A DNA stretch of 37,058 bases from Pezizomycotina sp. ARF18 (GCA_002224055.1 AZLU01000316.1:1-37058); one strand, 5' to 3'. Shown: positions 1 through 11,216, numbered from the stretch's first letter. The notes: generated by a model from the letters alone, not told the origin. A program made the numbers and translations.

Positions 1-460
1 GCACTTCCCGATTGTTGCCCTAAATTGTGGACGAGGCTATGGATAAGCAATATATGCTGACTTGAACCTTATTTAGTTCTATGGCAAGGAATCAGTCGGG
101 CCGGGATAACTGATCCCGCGCCTGTGGATTCGATCATGGAGGCTCATTAGTACTTAGGATCTTCAAGGCTTATAAGCCTCCTTCTAATTAGAAATATGCC
201 AATAAAATATTCTCGCGAATCACAACATCGCTCTGTGGCTACCGGCCGAGTGACAGATAATGGCAATGAAGCAATCGATAGACGAGAAACCGTTTCGAGG
301 AGTAATAGCTAATTTTGTAGTATTCACGGATTACCCAGATACAAGATGCTATAGAGATTATAAACGATCCTGAGGGAAAGTCCTATAAGTAAGAATGATC
401 TCGCCTCTGTTGCTGTGGCCTATCATATAGATCGAAGGCTCGCAATCTCAATAATCTGTT

Positions 461-468
461 TATAAAAT
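461..468 (+). promoter_or_regulatory. TATA-like element of the cupin gene
   Basis: TATAAAAT lies about 70 bases before the start codon at 533, within an otherwise non-coding upstream region. Its spacing suits a fungal core promoter. Positions 1-460 hold no gene I can see. Confidence 0.4.
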
Positions 469-532
469 CGCTTTCACTACGCTTACCAGTATCAAAATAC
501 ACACGAGAATTCATCGAATTCTACACTTAAAA

Positions 533-1285
533 ATGAAGTCGACTTTACTTCTCGCAGCATTCAGTACCATGGTCGCCGCCTACCCAACTACAGACCCACA
601 GAAGGTCGCTGGTCTTGAAGGCACCGATACCCAACTTGACAAGCTAGACATCTTAAGCAAGGACTCGGATTGGCGTAAGTACCTGTCCAGGAAGTGGTGC
701 AAAAAGGACCGCGCTTGATATATTACAATGTAGTACTAACGTACATTCCGTAGTCTTCGACTTCTATAACAAAAGACCTACACCAACAAACCTGGGTCAG
801 TCGTTACCGCTTCTGCTGCGAACTTCCCGGCGGTCGTGGGAAAAGCTCTCACTGGCCCTCATCACTCTTGGTCCATGCTCCATGCTGCCTCCTCACATCC
901 ATCCTCGTGCTTCAAACTACGTCGTCTCGGTCAAAGGCCAAACGCAAACATATTACATCTCCGAGAACGGCGGCAGACGCGTCGACAATCTTCTCAAGGA
1001 AGGGCAAATGACTATATTCCCTGCGGCGAGCTTGCACACAATGTTCAACACCGGCTGCGAGGATTCGGTCTTAGTGTCCGCCCTCAGTGACGAAGATCCC
1101 GGAACACACAACGTGGCTAACGGCATCTTCGGGTTCCCAAGCGATCTCGTCTCTCAGGCTTCGGCGGCAGCGTAGATTACAAGAAGGTTGAGGGCGCGAT
1201 TCCTCCAGTTAATTCTAAGTACACCGGTGCCATTGCTGGTACAGAGTCGTGCCTTAAAAAATGCAAGGCGGCTGGAAAGCTGTAA
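533..1285 (+). CDS. Secreted cupin (spherulin/germin-like), frame-interrupted
   Basis: The product begins with a classic signal peptide (about residues 1-16, cut after VAA or AAY). Exon 1 is 533-674; a 79-nt intron (675-753) has GTAAGT, a TACTAAC branch point and TAG. Exon 2 reads DFYNKRPTPTN, then PGSVVTASAANFPAVVGKAL in another frame, then the cupin core PPHIHPRASNYVV and the second motif FPAASLHTMFNTGCEDSVLV. The usual germin Glu ligand after HxH is absent (Asn there). Frames change near 796, 852 and 1160; restoring missing bases gives about 225 residues ending KKCKAAGKL at 1283-1285, a normal length for this fungal family. Likely extracellular; the substrate is unknown. The breaks look like lost bases rather than nonsense mutations. 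Confidence 0.8.
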
Positions 1286-1786
1286 ATCTACAAAGTCTTG
1301 AGATTGTGACGAACTTGAATTTTTAACAATTCTATCTCGTTCATTTTCCTCTGTCCACCCTTCACTGTGTATTTATATAACCCTATAGGCGTTCTATTGG
1401 TCTAACCTAGCTGCGTTCAAGTTGAAATTTCTATTATTATTGCGAATCGCTGGCATGTGAATTACTTTGCTGCCCCTCACTGGGCCTAATTACTGATATC
1501 TTGTGTTCTTTCTAAGTATCTGCGCGTTACTCAAATGCTTTGATTGAAACGTGAATGTGAGAGAAATAGATCGAGCATTGCGTTAAACCTAGCCTCGTGA
1601 ATCAACATATCACCTCGATCCAGAAGTAAAGCAGATGAACGTCTCCCTACTTTACTCGTAGTACGGAATCCACAATACTCGAAGGTATTCCAGTTTCACC
1701 CATGTAATGTGCCATTTTCTCTCGTTGATATCGCATTGTGCAATGCGTGCTTCATGCCGAGTTAACTCATAAATATAATATCAGCT
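1286..1786. other. Tail-to-tail intergenic spacer
   Basis: This spacer lies between the 3' ends of the cupin gene (+) and the HD-oxygenase gene (-). It is AT-leaning and has no convincing reading frame on either strand. It should hold both 3' UTRs and polyadenylation signals. Confidence 0.5.
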
Positions 1787-2449
1787 TTACTCTAACAACC
1801 TCTTCAATAGCTCCTCGTAGCTATCTGCCGCGGTACCCGCTCTTCGATCCCTTCTTCCTTCGCTGCGTCGTCCCATTTCCTTAAATTCACCATTTCACCC
1901 GCCAGAGGATCCTCCTGAAACCTTCGGAGCTCCTCCCTTCAAACGGCCCGCCTTGTACCTTGAGGCTCCGCTGGACGCGCTCGAGAGCGAATCATAATAA
2001 GCGCTATCAATAGCGGTCAAGTACCTTTTCGCCGCCACATGACTGCCGACCAGCCGACACACCTTCTCACCGAAGCCAAGGGAGCGCAAGTATTCCTCTC
2101 CGATGAGCTCGTGCCCAACCCGACCTATAACTTGGCCGGCCGCATCTTTCATGGCGTTCTTCACTGCGTTCGCCTCGGACATTGGGAGAAACTGACCGAT
2201 GTCATGGAGGAGAGCGGCGGCTATGGTTTCATCATCGGCATCTGAAGTTTGCAGCGCTCAAAGTTAAAATCGCATTTATATCGCCTAAGAAGGAGGAACA
2301 GTTCAGCTTACATGCTTCGTCCGCAAGATACGCAGCTTGAAGGCAGTGCTCGAGTTGCGATATCGGTTCCCCAATGTAATCGCGAGACCTCGAGTGTTCA
2401 GCAGCTGAATGAGTTCCTTGGCGGTCTGTGATGGATTAGAGGACGGCAT
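1787..2449 (-). CDS. HD-domain phosphonate-type oxygenase (PhnZ-like), frame-interrupted
   Basis: Read on the minus strand from ATG at 2449, with a 70-nt intron (2311-2242, GTAAGC...CAG). Every metal ligand expected of the PhnZ / phosphonate-associated HD family is visible in order: His in QLEHCLQAAYLA (about residue 35), His-Asp in AALLHDIGQFLP, His in RVGHELIGEEYL, His in LVGSHVAAKRYL, and a late Asp in LRKWDDAAKE. PhnZ is a mixed-valence di-iron enzyme that oxidatively cleaves the C-P bond of 1-hydroxy-2-aminoethylphosphonate to glycine and phosphate. Frames change after residue about 22, twice near 1935-1955, and near 1826; four lost bases account for all of them and give a 198-residue protein, the usual size. 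It is divergent from the dioxygenase at 2963. The family call is firm; the substrate is inferred from PhnZ. Confidence 0.8.
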
Positions 2450-2962
2450 AGTGACAGTTACTTTGATGGTATTGAAGGATGTACAATTTCTTTCACCAGC
2501 GCCGACGGTAGTTCTAATATGTGTACAAACCCCGCTAGTAATAGTGAAAGAAGGGTATAAGCGTGTGCTTCTTTAACGATCCCCTTGATCGTGGAGAAAT
2601 TATAAAATTCCCCGAGACATTTATTCGCCGATTCATCCAGTAATACAGGGGGAGGGATCAACGTGTGGAACCCGAGGCAAGCCGCCCCCGAGACGAGACA
2701 GATGCCGTCAACAGTAAAAAGAACTGAACAGGCCAGATCTAACTACGGCTGGAGGCTGGGTTCAAATTCCGAGATATCATCGTCGTATAAGGAGAACTTA
2801 ACTTTCAGTGAGGGATCGATTTGTTCATCGGGATTTCTCCGTGAATAAATTGGTATAAAAACTCTCGTATCTGCTATGTGCTTTCCTGAGTCCGACCACG
2901 AGCAACAGCATATTATTCGGAATCTCAATTCTTCAAGCTTCATAAAGCTAGCTACGCTGACG
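2450..2962. promoter_or_regulatory. Shared divergent promoter of the PhnZ-like and PhnY-like genes
   Basis: The 513 bases between the two start codons contain no supported coding frame. Both genes must be transcribed outward from here, which would allow co-regulation. I saw no CACGTG (Pho4/NUC-1 type) site in it. Confidence 0.5.
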
Positions 2963-3939
2963 ATGTCATTATCAAGTTCCCAGATTGAGTCGTTCAAAAC
3001 CAACGGCTTCCTTATAATTCGCAATGCGCTTACGCCTTCCGAGGTTGCCGACCTGCAACGCTGGGCCGTCGAGGTCCACGATGCGCCGATGACCGCTGAT
3101 AACCTATGATGCCCTACGAGGAGGTCAATGCCGAAGGCAAGCGGGTTCTCTGCCGGACAGAAAATTTCTCTTCATCGCATGCCGGCTTCGAAAAGCTCTT
3201 GCGGGGAAAGAAGCTGCTCGGCATCCTAGAACAGCTCAGTGGCGAAGTATGTAGCATCTCTCCCTGCGAATATATGAGCAATGTCAAACCTTCGAAGCTA
3301 ATGTTTAATTGACCGCGTGACCCAATTTTAGGAAATGTTCCTCTTCAAAGAAAAGATAAACTACAAGCTTGCTGGCAGCGGTGGCTTTTCGCCTCACATT
3401 GACGCCGTCGCATACACTCACATAAAGAACGTCAAGCATCTCACGATCCTTCTTGCTGTAGATGCAGCAAATAAGCAAATGGAGGTCTGGAGGTCGTCCG
3501 TAGCAGCCACGAAGTGAACGTCCCGGTCGGCGAGGACAATTGCATCGAGCCCGAGTGGGTGAAGTCACAAGAATGGATACCTGTAGAATTGGAGCCAGGT
3601 ACGCCAGAGTTCTCAGTACCTTTACAGAAATGTGAGACAATAATCTACGAGAACAATCTTAACGTGGTACCAGGTGACTTTTTAATCTTCGGTTCCTATC
3701 TTGCGCACCGTTCTGGACCCAACGATAGCCCAAACGATAGGAAAGCGATTTATGCAACATACAATGCCGCTTCCGAAGGTGGAGATATGCACGATAGCTA
3801 CTACGCCGACCGCAAAATTCATTGGCCCCCGACGCACCTGAGAAAAGAAGGAGAAACCTACGACAAGGGCGCGTTGAGGTACGGCTTCGGGAGCCCCATG
3901 CTGAGCGTAGCGACCGGAAGGAGATTTGATGGTTACTAA
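2963..3939 (+). CDS. PhyH-family Fe(II)/2-oxoglutarate dioxygenase (PhnY-like), frame-interrupted
   Basis: ATG at 2963 is followed by SSSQIESFKTNGFLIIRNAL, the usual PhyH opening, in which a short helix precedes the first strand. Exon 1 ends at 3246; an 85-nt intron (3247-3331, GTATGT...TTTTAG) follows. The facial triad is present: the HxD in GFSPHIDAVAY (about His117/Asp119) and the distal His in FGSYLAHRSGPN (about His221), with Arg about 232 (NDRKAIYATYN) suited to 2-oxoglutarate binding. Two single-base losses, near 3105 and 3482, break the frame; with them restored the protein is 297 residues. PhnY hydroxylates 2-aminoethylphosphonate at C1, making the PhnZ substrate. Divergence from a PhnZ-like gene argues for that role over phytanoyl-CoA or other PhyH substrates, but this remains inference. 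Confidence 0.75.
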
Positions 3940-5737
3940 GGAGACAGTTTTCCACCCTCGGTCATATGTTGCTTCGCAAAGTTCATGGATGCTTTTCATT
4001 TAACCATGAAAGGTTTACTATAGCATATTGATTGCATAAAAGATGCTTGTTTGCCACGATGCTAGGGGGAGTGTCCTCCTCTTCTATTTGAACGTGTATA
4101 TGGCAACCTCTCAGATGACACGGCTCTTTAAAATTGAACTCCATACTATCTTGCTAGCTCGTAGATCGGATGATCTGGCCTCGAGGTTTCTAGACGCAAC
4201 ATGGTCGTGGAAAAAACTTTTCATTCGTGGATCAGAACTTGTTAACAGACGCCCGATACGCTTAGAGTCAAGTCATAATGTTCATGAAATGAATAGGCCA
4301 TAACAAAAGGATCCGCTGGTGGATCCATCAATCCATCCTGATCACAATACAGTCGAGTTCATGTTACAATACATACGGAAAATCCTTCGACACATGCTAA
4401 AACCTACCTCGAACCCTAGTAGGGTGGCGTTAAATCGTCAAAAATGTCCGAGGCTTGCGCAAGCATCAAGCATTCGTCCTATGCTAATCTTCCAGGATTC
4501 CTGAAAAATGCAACATCGAGCTCTCTAGACTCCAATGGGGAACAAGCCTTTGTAATTTGTCGAAATGGACCGTTCTTCCGTCTGTTCCTCCTCGATTCCA
4601 AATGGAGGGGCCCCACCGAATTGTTGCTCTCGTCTCTTCCCCTGCAAATGTCTTACATCCTTCAACAATTTAACAGTCCTATCCATGTCGCAAAACGCTT
4701 ACAACAGGCAACGGCAGGTGGTGGGTGCACGGAAGTTCCAAGGGCAGAAAATAGGCAAGTGCCGCAATCCCGACCGATAACGAAAAAACTTCAAAGTGCT
4801 ATAACAGACTGCTCGGGGAAGAGTTTGGGGGCCATTCTCCGTTATCTGCGGCGAGGTTTCGCTCGTGATCCCCGATCAGGCAGGACCCTCGTTAAGCGCA
4901 GAACAAGCATTTTTAACTGATTTTGGTCAGCACTGGAAGCCGAAAGGAAGGTACGAAACCAATACAGAGTCTCGGGGAAGAAGCTCCACTGCTAGAGGAA
5001 GTCGAAGTGTACTTCTTTCCCAGCCCTAATTTTAATTCCTTCAATCCTTGGAAGCCCTCCTATCTTCGCTATTTGATGTCTCTCTGCTATGTACGTTACA
5101 CACGTGGGGTTAAACTACACAAACTGTTGGCTCCTATTGGCAGGGAATCCGGCCGCCTGGATTCCGCGATATTCGAGAGACGGTCCCTTGCGAACGTGTA
5201 TAGACTAGGATTCCACGTACTTGATATGTAACTGGAAGTTACGGTGTTGAAGACGGCGTGGGAGATAGCAAACTTGTTCACTTCAAGACAGGTTGTCTGG
5301 GCAAGTGGAAAGTGGCGAGAAACTCCCGAGGCAGGGAATTAAAAAACTGGTAAACCCGCCTCCCAGTAAAGAATCTATACCTAACTCATTTATCATGAAC
5401 GCGCTGCCAGTCGCATGGCAATTCGAGTAATATGAAGGCACCTTCCTTGATCCCGGAAAGAAATTTCAGGGAATAATAACTGTGGGCGAAAGCTTCGAGA
5501 CCGTCGTATCACCAGATATGTTGGGTTGATTGGGGCTTTTTGTGGAAATTTGGATCGGCAGGCATCCAGAAATCCAACACTACGATAGGATACTGACTCC
5601 CGGCTCCCAGTATTTTATAAGATCGTGTCCTCCCCGCAGACTGGGGGTTTCCCTTTTGTTCTGTTCCTCTTCTTTGAGCAAATATAACCCTCCAAAAACG
5701 ACAACTTGAAGAAGGAAAAGAAACCAAAGTTTGAACC
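3940..5737. other. Long intergenic region before the permease
   Basis: I see no recognisable gene. The longest open frame (4444-4920, +, 158 codons) resembles nothing, has non-coding-like composition, and overlaps other frames of similar length. A TATAA-like element lies at 5616-5620, about 120 bases before the permease start. A CACGTGGG site is listed separately. Confidence 0.45.
5101..5108 (+). promoter_or_regulatory. Candidate Pho4/NUC-1-type E-box (CACGTGGG)
   Basis: CACGTG followed by GG is the preferred core of the yeast Pho4 phosphate regulator, and NUC-1 of Neurospora binds CACGTG. It lies about 630 bases upstream of the permease start. A six-base core is expected several times by chance in this window (others lie near 11791, 14737, 22838, 28299 and 30106), so this is weak evidence. 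Confidence 0.2.
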
Positions 5738-7333
5738 ATGAGCGAGCAGGCAAATGAGGCTATAGTCGATCAAAAGTCGCAAGTCGTCGATTACTACGAC
5801 AATGTGGATATCAGTAACAAGCCGGAAACCGAGGTGAATGAAAGCGCGGTCGCCCACATCCAGAAGGTTTCAAACACGCTTTCCGTTGTTGTCAGCGGTA
5901 TCGCTCTCTTCAGTGATGGCTACAACGCCCAAGTCATCGGTTACATGAACCCAATTCTTAAGAAAATGTAAGTCTGAGAGTCCGAGTTAATGTGGTATGT
6001 TCAATCTCCTTGGAACATCGGCGGCACTAGCTAATCGAGGAAACAACGTTTCCGGAATAGTTACCCTTCGCTGAGCAGTGCTATTAAGACGCGCATGTCA
6101 AACGCGTATCTTATCGGCCAGATCTTCGGTATGTTGGCGTTCGGCGCCATCATCGACAGGCTGGGCCGCCGCTCGGGTATCATCTTCGCTACGCTGTTCC
6201 TCGTCTTGGGTATTATCATCGCGACCGCCGCAAATGGAAATACGGAGCTCAAGCTGTACTGGATGATTATCATTGGTCGCGGCATCAGCGGCTTCGGTGC
6301 CGGCGGCGAATACCCCGTTTGCGCCACCAGCGCCGTAGAAGCTGGTAACGACGACCACTCCACTCGTAAAAAGCGTGGGCTTCTCGTCGCCTTATCTACC
6401 GACTTCTCCATCGATCTGGTTTCGTGATGGCTGGCGTGATCTGCCTCGCAGTCCTCGCTGGCTACCACCAGCATCCGGTTGACGGCGTATGGCGTGTCTG
6501 CTTCGGTCTCGGTCTGATCCTCCCCATCGTCGTCCTCTTCTTCCGTATCCGCCTCCTCAATAGCACCCAATACCGCAAGCACGCAATCAAGAAGAACGTC
6601 CCTTATGGAATCGCGCTGAAGCTCTACTGGAAACCTTTGCTCGGCATGTCACTCGCCTGGTTCTGCTACGATTTCGTCACCTACCCGTTCGGAATCTACG
6701 CTTCTACGATCATCGGTCGGCTTAACGCCAACCCGTCTACGGCGCAGAACATCGGTTACGGTACCGTCACGAATTGCTTTTACCTCCCTGGTTGCGTCTT
6801 GGGTGGCCTCCTGATGGACAGAATCGGCCGCAAGCAGACCATGACTCTGGGCTTCGTCCTCTGGGCACTCATGGTTTCATCATTGGCGGTGCCATCAACG
6901 GCCTCGTCAAAGTTTTCCCACTATTTGTCATCCTGTACGGTATTTTCAACTCCTTCGGCGAGATGGGGCCGGGAGTGGCCACTTTTGTCTGCGGCGCTGA
7001 GTCGTTCCCACTCCTCTCCGCGGCCACTTCCTCGGCTTCGTCGCCGCGTTCGGCAAGGCCGGCGCCGCCATTGGAACCCAAGTATTCGAGCCAATTCAAA
7101 ACTCGTTCCCTGATGCCGATAAAGGTTCGCAGGCCGTCTTCGTAATCGGCGCCGCGTTTGCGCTCGTGGGAGCTGCTATCACATGGTTCCTGATCCCGGA
7201 CAAAGAGAGGGACTTGGAGAGTGAGGACAGCAAGTTCAGGAGATTCCTTGAGGAGCACGGATACGATACCAGCTTTTACGGCGATAGCCTTGAGAAGGAG
7301 CTGAAGACAACCAACTTTCATCTCTCAAGTTGA
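5738..7333 (+). CDS. MFS permease, Git1/organophosphate-phosphate type, frame-interrupted
   Basis: ATG at 5738 opens a polar N-terminus. Exon 1 ends at 5967 and a 93-nt intron (5968-6060, GTAAGT...TAG) rejoins at KKIYPSLSS. Hallmarks are GIALFSDGYNAQVIGYMNP in helix 1, the MFS loop motif DRLGRRSG, and GRGISGFGAGGEYPVCATSA; the GEYP motif is typical of the Git1 glycerophosphoinositol and phosphate:proton permeases. A second DRIGRKQT motif marks the second half. Three single-base losses (about 6419, 6871 and 7010) break the frame; restored length is 501 residues, right for a 12-helix permease. It should sit in the plasma membrane. Its place beside PhnY/PhnZ-like genes suggests uptake of a phosphonate or phosphate ester; sugar or carboxylate transport is less likely given the motifs. 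Confidence 0.8.
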
Positions 7334-7656
7334 GTGTTACCGGAGCTATCGCGTCAGAGAATCGTTAATGGGTGACCAAACCCAGTCGAACACCTATACT
7401 AGTATACATTCTTAAGGGTGATTCCTTAATAATCAGTCTCATCTTGTAATTAGCACAGCTTTTCTAAAATGAATTTCATATCAATATGATATATTATCAA
7501 AGCATTGTACCGAGACTGGAAGTAGCTACTATCATCAAAAGAACACTTCACGAATAAGTAACATGGTACTTGAAAGGTAATATATCTCTGGGGGCCAAGA
7601 AAAAGGTCTGTGGACTAGTATTTCCCTAACTACATATAGTCAACGCTTAACCTCAT

Positions 7657-8023
7657 CTACAGCTGCTGCGCCAATGGCAAAGCCTTCCTAACTTCTTCGG
7701 CTGCTTCATTAGGATGAGTAGGCTCCACCATAATCGCCTTGCCGCTCGTAGTATCCGCCAGCAAACCCTTCAGACGATCATGCCATGCGGGCACCTTCCT
7801 TACACCGCCACCGACCAATACCAGCTTGTATGTCTTCTCCACAAGGCCTTCTTGATCTTGATATCCGATTCCTGGTCGTCGTGCAGAGAGATCAAGGTGA
7901 CATCGTAGCCATCGTCAGAGAGCTGCTTTACTAGCTCAGCGTTCTTGAAGCATTGTCGCTGTTGGCATCTTCTGGAGATCCTTTGGCGACTACTAGGAGG
8001 AGGATAGCAGGCTTCGATGACAT
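7657..8023 (-). CDS. Small conserved-looking protein, frame-interrupted
   Basis: Not recognised. From ATG at 8023 the product begins SSKPAILLLVVAKGSPEDAN, continues in a second frame with CFKNAELVKQLSDDGYDVTL, and ends in a third with YKLVLVGGGVRKVPAWHDRL and a C-terminal helix, stopping at 7657. Two single-base losses join these into about 122 residues. Two hydrophobic strands (ILLLVV and KLVLVGGG), the second followed by glycines, suggest a small alpha/beta Rossmann-like fold, possibly flavodoxin-like; this is a guess from pattern only. It lies tail-to-tail with the permease 320 bases away, so it may or may not belong to the same locus. No intron is needed. Confidence 0.6.
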
Positions 8024-8763
8024 TGTGTATTGTTTTGTGTAATTCGAAAAGAATGAGTTGGAACCCGGCGGGACTCTTTTCGTTGTATAAAGAGAAAAAA
8101 ACGGTGCTATAACTTGAAGATACGTGATATAGGGTAAGACAAAGATGAATCGAATTAGAAAAAAATTTTTCCTCTATTAGTCTAGTTTTGTTTGATATCT
8201 ACTTTAAGGGGAGCTTGAGGGATTCAAGGTCGATTTGAAGCCTCTTATATCCTGTTCACGGTCGAAGGCACTCTTGAGTCTTGACTCGGAGAAAAGTTCC
8301 GCTCAAAAACTCCCTCAGCGATGAGTACGGTGATGTCACAAGCGGCGTTTTTGACGTTGAATTTTTCTCGGCGAGTTGGAGATCAATTGATGCCCCCGAA
8401 TAATCTGGAACATTCTCCGCTACAATGAAACGTTGTTTTATTCTCTATGAATTCTCGACTGATTGCATTTAACGCTCACGATGATGAAGCGACTATGTCG
8501 GATGTTTTGTCAGTTCGTATCGGCATTTCTACGTTCTCTACTCCGACCTTTCTTCCAAGGCCCGTTTAGCCACGGTTATGTTTTGATTCTATAGCATGAG
8601 GCTGGGTCTAGAATACATTCTTAATAATCGAAGGAATCTGGGGAAAGCTAGAAAGGAAAGATCGGTAACGGTCGGTGCTTAAACCTCTATACCTCCGACG
8701 GCCTCCACCAATTCCCTCTAACGCATCATGCATATGTAGCATGCACGGTGGTCAAGTCCGATA
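8024..8763. other. Intergenic region
   Basis: This is the upstream region of the small gene ending at 8023 and the downstream region of the GFA-like gene, both on the minus strand. No supported coding frame or repeat was seen. Confidence 0.4.
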
Positions 8764-9297
8764 TCACGCCTGTTCATCCACCTTCAACTCCGCAAGTTTA
8801 TCCTTAACGCCCTCCACTTTCTCTCCATCCTTCGGCGCATGCTCGTAGAAAGGTCCGATCTCGCTCCAACCGTCCAAATTTTCGACGTTCAGTGTATCGA
8901 CGTCAATGCCGTCGACCATACGTAGATTGATCGCAATCCTAGGAACCTGATTCTCTTTATACTTCTTCCTCAGATCGATAAGCATAGCACAGCCGCAAGT
9001 CTTGCAGAACAAGTTCGGCCTCGTCTTGCTGCCGAATCGGTACTCATCCATGTGGTCCCACCCTTTCTCGAAGTTGACGTCTGACCACGCGGGATAGCCG
9101 AGGACGTAGCCGTGCATACGGCAGATCGAGCAGTTGCACTTAACGGCGTTGTACGTCGTCAGGTCGGGAAGCTTGAAGGTGTAGCGGACAGCGTTGCAGT
9201 GGCAATGGGCAGTGTACCTCTTGGGGTCATCGCGACCACCGCCACCCAACCACTGTGTCAGCTTCTCTCGGGTCTTTTGCGGAGCTGCCGTCGACAT
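8764..9297 (-). CDS. GFA/CENP-V (Mss4-like) zinc-binding protein
   Basis: An uninterrupted, intronless 177-residue protein. The zinc cysteines of the glutathione-dependent formaldehyde-activating (GFA) fold are all present: Cys32/Cys34 in AHCHCNAVRY, Cys54/Cys56/Cys59 in KCNCSIC, and Cys98/Cys101 in FCKTCGC. Members bind zinc structurally and catalytically and are often annotated as glutathione-dependent thiol enzymes; the actual substrate of fungal members is mostly unknown. The C-terminus is charged and likely disordered. It is useful as a control: this gene shows none of the frame breaks seen in nearly all its neighbours. I see no clear link to the phosphonate-like locus. Confidence 0.88.
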   Translation of the reverse strand: MSTAAPQKTREKLTQWLGGGGRDDPKRYTAHCHCNAVRYTFKLPDLTTYNAVKCNCSICRMHGYVLGYPAWSDVNFEKGWDHMDEYRFGSKTRPNLFCKTCGCAMLIDLRKKYKENQVPRIAINLRMVDGIDVDTLNVENLDGWSEIGPFYEHAPKDGEKVEGVKDKLAELKVDEQA

Positions 9298-11216
9298 TTT
9301 GTTAGTGTTTGAGACTCTGAAGGCGAAAAAGCGGGAGGGAAATGTGTCGGGTGTTTGATCTAAATCTGTAAAATGTTGTAAATAGTAGAGGAGAGTTAGT
9401 GAATGAAGTTGATGATGTCAAATTATTGTTGGAAAAGCACGGAGAAATCGATGTATAATATAGACAAAAGTAATACCGCAAACAATCGACCTAAAATATA
9501 TCATGCTCTGATTATGAGTCTTACAAATGAATGAAGCTTATGAGTTCTTTGGTGATCTTCTCGTCGCCGCATGCATGACGAAAGTGGGGTAATCCAACAG
9601 CGATAACAGTGTTACACTAACTGCACGTAGAGGAGAAACCATTTCGCTCCTAGCTTGAGTCGATCCTCTGAAGCTAGGTACATGCAAAGAGGGTTACCCT
9701 CTTAACCTATCGGCCGGCGACAGCTTTGGTGCAAATTTTGCACGGATCTGATCCTCATACACGTAATACTCATCTTTCCATCCTCAGCGGTTCATCATCC
9801 CAGAGATCCATGTTTTTCTAGAACCTTCGACTTCTTTCTGTTTACTAAACGAGAAATTTAAGCATACAGATCTGGAAGCGTTCAGAACTTTCGGGAAAGT
9901 TTCTCTCTACCTGGGCTCACTAAAAATGCCTGTCATAGTTGACAGCGAATAACCTAAGATCGATATTACTAAAGTACGTAAGGCTGTATGTATCGGACGC
10001 CCCTGACCGAGGATTTGATCCTCATAGCGGCCGCCATCTTTCGCTCTACAACTTTCATGCACAAGACTACCTTCAGCAAACACCGAGAAATCTTCCGTTT
10101 TTCAGCAGACCTTAGCCCTGAATCCGCTTGATGTTGAAAATTTGTACCTGAATCATGAGACGGCCATCACGACGGGGAATTTTCGCTCTCGTCAAAATAG
10201 AATCCGTCCGGTAAGACGAGGGATTTTCATTTTAAAATTGGAAATTAGCCCCTGTTTCCGAGGCCGAGGATCACGATGCTTGAAACCCGGATCAAATCCG
10301 TAGTTTTGACATTAGGCAGCGGAGACCTCTTATACTGATTAGAAACTCATCCCCCGGGGCGGAAAATCTCCACTCCCTCGTGGGGGCTTCTCCATTACCC
10401 CTGTTGGAGTGACATGATGCACGGCTGTTAACGGAGCCTTATTTCTTCAAAGGGTTATCAACTCCTAGGGCTGGTATTTCTTTCAGTATTTCTGGAAACC
10501 GTCCTATCCACGCACTATCGGAAAACCGTTAAAAATACAAACCCCTACTCCGCGAAACCTGTCACAGGAATAACCGAACGCTTCCAATAATGGAAATGTA
10601 AGGTGATAATCACAAGGTTTTTTTTAAAGGATCAATCGGAAGGATTGACGATGTGGTGGATGTCCAGTCTCCGGAAAGGGGCGAGCGGTGTCCCATTTGG
10701 ATATCATCCTCACGACGCTGGCATGGGTCAAGGGTATCTCAGCTACGGAGTTGATCGCTTGTCATCTTGTCATACTGTTATACAGTAAGCTATAGTCTGA
10801 TACTTTCTTTGATGTGTGTACAAGTCTCTAGGAAGATGAGTTCTCCGGCTTCACTCGGGATATACCCAGGGCCACCTTATACAGTGATAATAGCTGGAAG
10901 CTCAGTCACTCGGCAATCGAAGCAAAACAAGGTTTGCGCTGTTTTGCGCGTGCATGTACTTTGTAAATCTTCTAATTTGTCGACCTGAAGGCAAAATTGT
11001 GCAAAATAAATGCGAAGATGGATATTGGACGATCGTATCATCTCATTTGAAATTAATTAACAACCGAAGTAAGATATTACATACCGTCCAAAGGAAAAAC
11101 AAAAACTCCGAGAGAAAACACTCGTGAACACCGTAGAAACCAAAAAACCCGTGTGTATATTTCATTAATGATTAATGTAGCAGATAATTGTGAAAGCAAT
11201 ACAGCGCTGTAAATCG
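9298..11216. other. Gene-free region
   Basis: About 1.9 kb with only short, unconvincing frames (for example 10603-10788, +). A GATCCTCATA segment recurs near 9750 and 10018, too short to interpret. CCCC-rich stretches near 10350-10390 could be stress-element-like but no adjacent gene supports that. Confidence 0.4.

Noticed and set aside
2745-2780. GGTTCAAATTCC resembling a tRNA B box
   Set aside because: No A box, no cloverleaf-forming arms and no CCA-side acceptor pairing nearby. No other tRNA candidates held up.
4444-4920. 158-codon open frame (+) between the dioxygenase and the permease
   Set aside because: It overlaps other open frames, has no recognisable motif or coding-like composition, and its start context is unremarkable.
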